Shown: in pieces, positions 60,001 to 64,000 of the stretch
Layout: every line of letters begins with the position of its first letter
Position numbering within the stretch: position 1 is the stretch's first letter
Source of the DNA: Paracentrotus lividus
Taxonomy: Eukaryota; Echinodermata; Echinoidea; Camarodonta; Echinidae
Assembly (NCBI GenBank): GCA_940671915.1
Contig: CALNVZ010003434.1
Span: 13,380,880 to 13,444,879 of the forward strand
Direction: 5' to 3'
DNA length: 64,000 bases
Notes under the pieces: generated by a model
Told to the model about the DNA's origin: nothing
Seen by the model: the letters and a program-made list of their open reading frames with translations, nothing else
The model's database searches: none
Position numbers and translations under genes: made by a program

Positions 60001-60820
60001 CCGTGTTCATATCTTTGAAAGGAGGTGTACACTATGTTAAGTCATTGTGTTCAATAATCAATATGTATCCGCTCTGCATGAACTTATAGGCTACATATTG
60101 ATTTGATCTGGATGTTGGTGTCAAGTTGATTGGTCAAACCATGAGCCAAACTAAAATGTCTGATTTCTTTTTGCGACCATGATGGTCATGGTGATCGCAA
60201 ACTAACAAAAATTGATTTTGAAAAATAATAATTGAATCTTCAAAAGAAACACGCTTGAGGGGATGGTTGTACAAGAGAGTAAATTTATATTATTGTAACA
60301 TTATAATCAAGAGAACTTGGACGAGGTAATATAAAAACAACATACTCAGAGAATCAGAAAGAAGGCAGACGAAAAATGGATTTGCCAAAAAATGAATTGA
60401 AAAGAACTCATTACAGGAATATTGCGTGACAGTTGATAATACATACATTGCCCTTTGACCTGTAAAATCTTTATTATCCCCAAATAATCATGACGTTCCT
60501 TTGAAGGTTCAGAACAAGAAATCCAAAAGATATTTTCGCGATTATAATAATGGAAAGGAGCGGAAAAACCCGAAATACAAATCAACGTGCAAGAAAGGGA
60601 GTATGGAAATAAAGGCAAAGGCCAAGGTTTTGGAGTAGTTTTGAATTAAGTTTATTGAGTAGATGAGGAAATTATATTCAATAAATCCTCCATTGATACT
60701 GAACAACAGGTGCTGAGCTTATGAAAGGAATCCTGTATGTCGAGAGGGTCGTTTACATTTAAAACTTGGGACGTCCTAAAGCTGAAGATTTAGGACGCGT
60801 ATGAACGGTACCCTGCCCCT
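57031..60820. other. Intergenic DNA, no gene seen
   Basis: AT-rich sequence. A T8-G10 junction lies at 59739-59760, followed by a GGGGTTGGGGGTG segment. Short frames on both strands are without features. Confidence 0.45.
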
Positions 60821-60823
60821 TAA

Positions 60824-61057
60824 TGCTACAGTCACACAGACACTTACGTATAGTTACGTCCCGATGCGTCCAAAAATTATTTTCTTTTCTGCGGATCCCC
60901 ACTGATGCCTACCCGTCATAGTCAGCAGTGGAAATATTGATAATATCGTTCATCCAGTAAAACAAAGAAATACATAAGAAATGATAGAATAGCAGATGAA
61001 ATAATATTTGGACGCAACCGGACGTATCTATACGTAAGTGTCTGTGTGACTGTAGCA
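60824..61057. mobile_element. MITE, TGCTACAGTCACACAGACAC family, tandem copy 1
   Basis: The termini are exact TGCTACAGTCACACAGACAC and its reverse, flanked by TAA on both sides. The interior contains GGATCCCCACTGATGCCTAC and AAACAAAGAAATACATAAGA. Length 234 bp, near that of the copy at 46064 (233 bp). Confidence 0.9.
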
Positions 61058-61067
61058 TAATTCTTTA

Positions 61068-61143
61068 TGCTACAGTCACCCAGACACTTACGTTGAGTTA
61101 CGTCCGGACGTATCTATACGTAAGTGTCTGTGTGACTGTAGCA
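61068..61143. mobile_element. MITE, same family, internally deleted copy 2
   Basis: Only the two ends remain (76 bp): TGCTACAGTCACCCAGACAC joined through GTTACGTCCGGACGTATC to GTGTCTGTGTGACTGTAGCA. The 10-bp spacers on either side (TAATTCTTTA) are identical, which points to tandem duplication and not independent insertion. Confidence 0.85.
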
Positions 61144-61153
61144 TAATTCTTTA

Positions 61154-61386
61154 TGCTACAGTCACACAGACACTTACGTTGAGTTACGTCCGGTTGCGTC
61201 CAAAAAGTCTTTTATTTTCTTCGGATCGCCACGGATGCCTACCCGTCATAGTCAGCCGTAGAAATATTGATAATTTAGTTCATCCAGTAAAACAAAGAAA
61301 TACATAGGAAATGATTGAATAGAAGATGAAATAAGATTAAAACAACACAAACGTATCTATACGTAAGTGTCTGTGTGACTGTAGCA
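61154..61386. mobile_element. MITE, same family, tandem copy 3
   Basis: Full-length member with TTA on both sides. The interior GGATCGCCACGGATGCCTAC and AAACAAAGAAATACATAGGA are close to copy 1. Near the right end it reads AACAACACAAACGTATC, where copy 1 has GACGCAACCGGACGTATC. Confidence 0.9.
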
Positions 61387-61988
61387 TTAGGCATAAAACC
61401 AACAACAAAAAATAGGCGTCCACAATGTGAGGGTAATAATTTACATTTTGTAACCATGGTAACCAACTGTTACAAACCTAGAACTTTCTGTATGACATAT
61501 CTATACATGAGCCCCATTATGATCAAACGTTTTCTCCAAAATAATGTAGAATTGGGATCTTTTGTCGTGTCTGACTTATTGCAAATACTGCAGTAGGCCT
61601 ACAGGTTTCATTTGTTGAGTAATTTTATTCATGTGCTTGATGTGAACAGGGTTTCATGTTCATATTGGTTTGTAATATTAATTTCGGGTTTGTAATAGGA
61701 TTTCTGGAAGTCATTCGTGCGTGTATATCTGAATATGACGGTGCATTGATTTCGGGGAAGAATGGCAATGAAAAATTTCATGTACGCCCCCTACATGTAT
61801 TATTTCGCGTCATAATTTTTTTTTATGCTTGTACAATTTTAAAGAAATCGTCTTAAAAACTTAGTAACTCAACTCTTGTAAAATCACTGAAAATGTTTTT
61901 TTTTTCTTAGTTATTTTTTCTGTCCTGTCATTTTCCGAAATATTGAAGAAAAAAAAATCCAATGGTGATCATATATCGGGTTCTAGGT

Positions 61989-62069
61989 CAACTACCCCCT
62001 GGATAATTACCCCCTAACTCCTATTTCTGGGGAAAGTTTTCCTTGGGGTAATTGTCAGGCGGGTAGTTG
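61989..62069. repeat. Small inverted repeat
   Basis: CAACTACCCCCTGGATAATT (61989 onward, 25-bp arm) pairs with the arm ending GGGTAGTTG (62069), with three to four mismatches, around a 31-nt loop. It is probably a MITE remnant. Confidence 0.6.
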
Positions 62070-64000
62070 TCCTGATACGCATTATATCTACGTCATCTTC
62101 AAATTGTTATATTCATCATGTCCATCCGTTTACATGTTTACCATGAGCTCCACTGGCGTAGGCCGAGGGGCGACCCCTCTATATTTTTCAATATTTTAAT
62201 GTGGGCGTATGTCAAAAAAGCACATACATGGTTTCAATTAATCCAGAGGAAAAAAATATAATGACATATTTTACATCTATACTATGATTTCAAAGATAGC
62301 ATTTCCTAGACCAGTCATGGCAGTAAAACCAATAAATGTATCTCCGAAATATGTTAACATGTCTTGAGAGAGATCTTATAAGGAAACATGGATAGCATCT
62401 CACATCTTGCTCCTGTTACCTGATGTTGATCATGTTGATTGGTATACGTTGCCATGGTAATGGTAATTGATGAGCTTAGAGCGATTGAGTTGTATACATT
62501 GATACAGGATGAAGATGAAGTTGAGACTTTTAGCAATAATCTTCTTAGCAAGAAATAGAGCCATTAACCCATGGTTATTGTGAGGGTTAAAAATGTCCAC
62601 CTTTCATAATTGAACGATGATGACAAATTTATAGAAGCACAGTTGCATCCAGTTTATTAATGTAGTGTTGCCCATGACGTTGAAGTCTTTTTGAAAGCTT
62701 AAAACAAAATTTTCATTTAGTATTGTTTCAATGCCCAGAATGATGTTTTAGCATGAATTCATTGTGAATTTCGTCTGAGATGACGTGTTGGGGTTATAGG
62801 GTTAGAGTTTTATGTTAGGTTTAGTGTTAGGATATGGTGTTATTCCCGTGCAGGGTTGAAGTTAGTCACTCGATTAGTGTGAGGAATTTATTGTAAAGCA
62901 TTTGACATGGAATCGAATTTCATTGTGATATTTTAAGGAGAGATTGCTCAACAAAGCTTTTGATGAATTATATTTTCCCCACAAACAAAATAACATCTTC
63001 ACAATCACGAAGGAGGGTTTTGTATATTGTTACCCTCGGAGCAAGAGTAAGCATTGTTCGAGAACATGAATTTACTACATAGCATTGATATCAATGTCGT
63101 AATGGAATGTATAGAGACTTTCCCCTCCCACATCATTTGGTATAATGTTTCAACACCTCCCCTTCACTCTGTCATAATGATAATAACTGAAAATTTTGAT
63201 CACGTGATTTATTGGCCAGCTGTGTTATTCAGCTGTGGATTCTTTGTTATCATCGTTAATTTGTACCATCCGTTTCTTGTGCGTTGGGCCATTTGGCCGT
63301 GTGCCACAGACAAAGAAAAATACTGTTCGTTTATTGCAGACATTGAGACATTCCGCCATATGTGACATCGGCATAAATTGCACATGTCAGTGGGACAGTT
63401 GCATAACGGAAAAACAAAAGTCCCCATCCGTTTCTTGTTCGTTTTCCATCCGGCAATGTGTAAGAGCCGCATAACGAATAAACAAAAACACTATCCGTTC
63501 CCTGTAAATTGAGCCATCCAACCTTGATTGACATTGTTTTCTTCATATCCATATTTTGTCCTCATGTCACAAAAAATACGTCATTTCATTCGAGTAAAAA
63601 AAAAAAATCTTTCAACCCCCTCGACTGCACAAACACGCACTTGTTTCCTGCATTTAGTCATGATGTTACTGACTCGCTTTGTAAGCCTCATGTGTGAATT
63701 TATGAACACGTTCTCGTTTTCTATATAAAAAATATGAAGATTTTCTTTCTCTTCGACCTGTTTTTGAAACCCGAGTCATGAGCCTGAAGATATTAGAATT
63801 CCCCAAGCCACCTTAAATAACAGCAAAAGTTTGATTCATTCCCCGACCGATTGTTCTGATATGATTTTACCGCCAACCCCTTTTTTCGGATAGTATTTTT
63901 TATGACACGATTTGGTAATTGGAGAGTCAAAAGTTTGCCATTGGTGTCACTATTTTTATCGAGATGACCACATATTTGACACAAATTCCTTAAAGCTCTT
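62070..64000. other. Intergenic DNA, no gene seen
   Basis: AT-rich sequence. Near 62795-62835, GGGTTATAGGGTTAGAG and related words recall telomere-like repeats but are too short to call. From 63260 to 63500, CCGTTTCTTGTGCGTT and CCGTTTCTTGTTCGTT mark a diverged repeat. No exon is supported. Confidence 0.4.

Overview
The window looks like nuclear DNA from an invertebrate animal. It is AT-rich, has long non-coding stretches, spliced exons with GT donors and no operons, and is dense in inverted-repeat transposons and microsatellites. An echinoderm, most likely a sea urchin, fits best. The reasons are a secreted arylsulfatase exon, recurrent words such as AGGCCTAT and ACATGTA, and TIR elements of a kind I associate with echinoid genomes. 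The organism is an inference. Two short N runs (21349-21373 and 50921-50942) show it is a draft assembly.

Coding content is small. The only exon I can assign to a family is exon 1 of an arylsulfatase on the minus strand (6011-5776). It carries a signal peptide, the metal-binding DD and the CSPSR formylglycine motif, and its donor splits the last Arg codon. The other exons would lie to the left and were not found in the window. A 254-codon first exon of an unrecognised protein lies at 53610-54371 (+). A TATA promoter with duplicated E-boxes at 22722-22832 is followed by a possible short first exon ending at a strong donor (23156-23200, +). Two possible 3' terminal exons (1451-1600 and 42731-42828, both +) are much weaker.

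Layout: 0-6 kb holds a 90-bp-arm hairpin, a TIR element and the arylsulfatase exon. 6-10 kb holds MITEs, an inverted pair and a 26-bp tandem repeat. 11.6-12.9 kb is a mariner-like foldback element. 16.5-21.35 kb is a near-perfect palindrome with arms of about 2.4 kb. 22-27 kb holds trinucleotide and GA repeats, the promoter, a tRNA-derived element and MITEs. 28-35 kb is mostly plain AT-rich DNA with a few elements. 35.37-40.85 kb is a second large foldback structure, whose arms begin with arrays of a self-complementary 53-bp unit. 41-50 kb holds more MITEs, homopolymers and microsatellites. 53.6 kb has the unknown exon. 56.3-57.0 kb is a long CAT/CAC tract. 60.8-61.4 kb holds three tandem MITE copies.

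The arms of both large palindromes differ mainly by single-base indels. That pattern suits uncorrected long-read foldback artefacts at least as well as real biology, so both need checking before interpretation. Nothing in the window shows genes working together; the evident exons belong to unrelated or unconnected loci.
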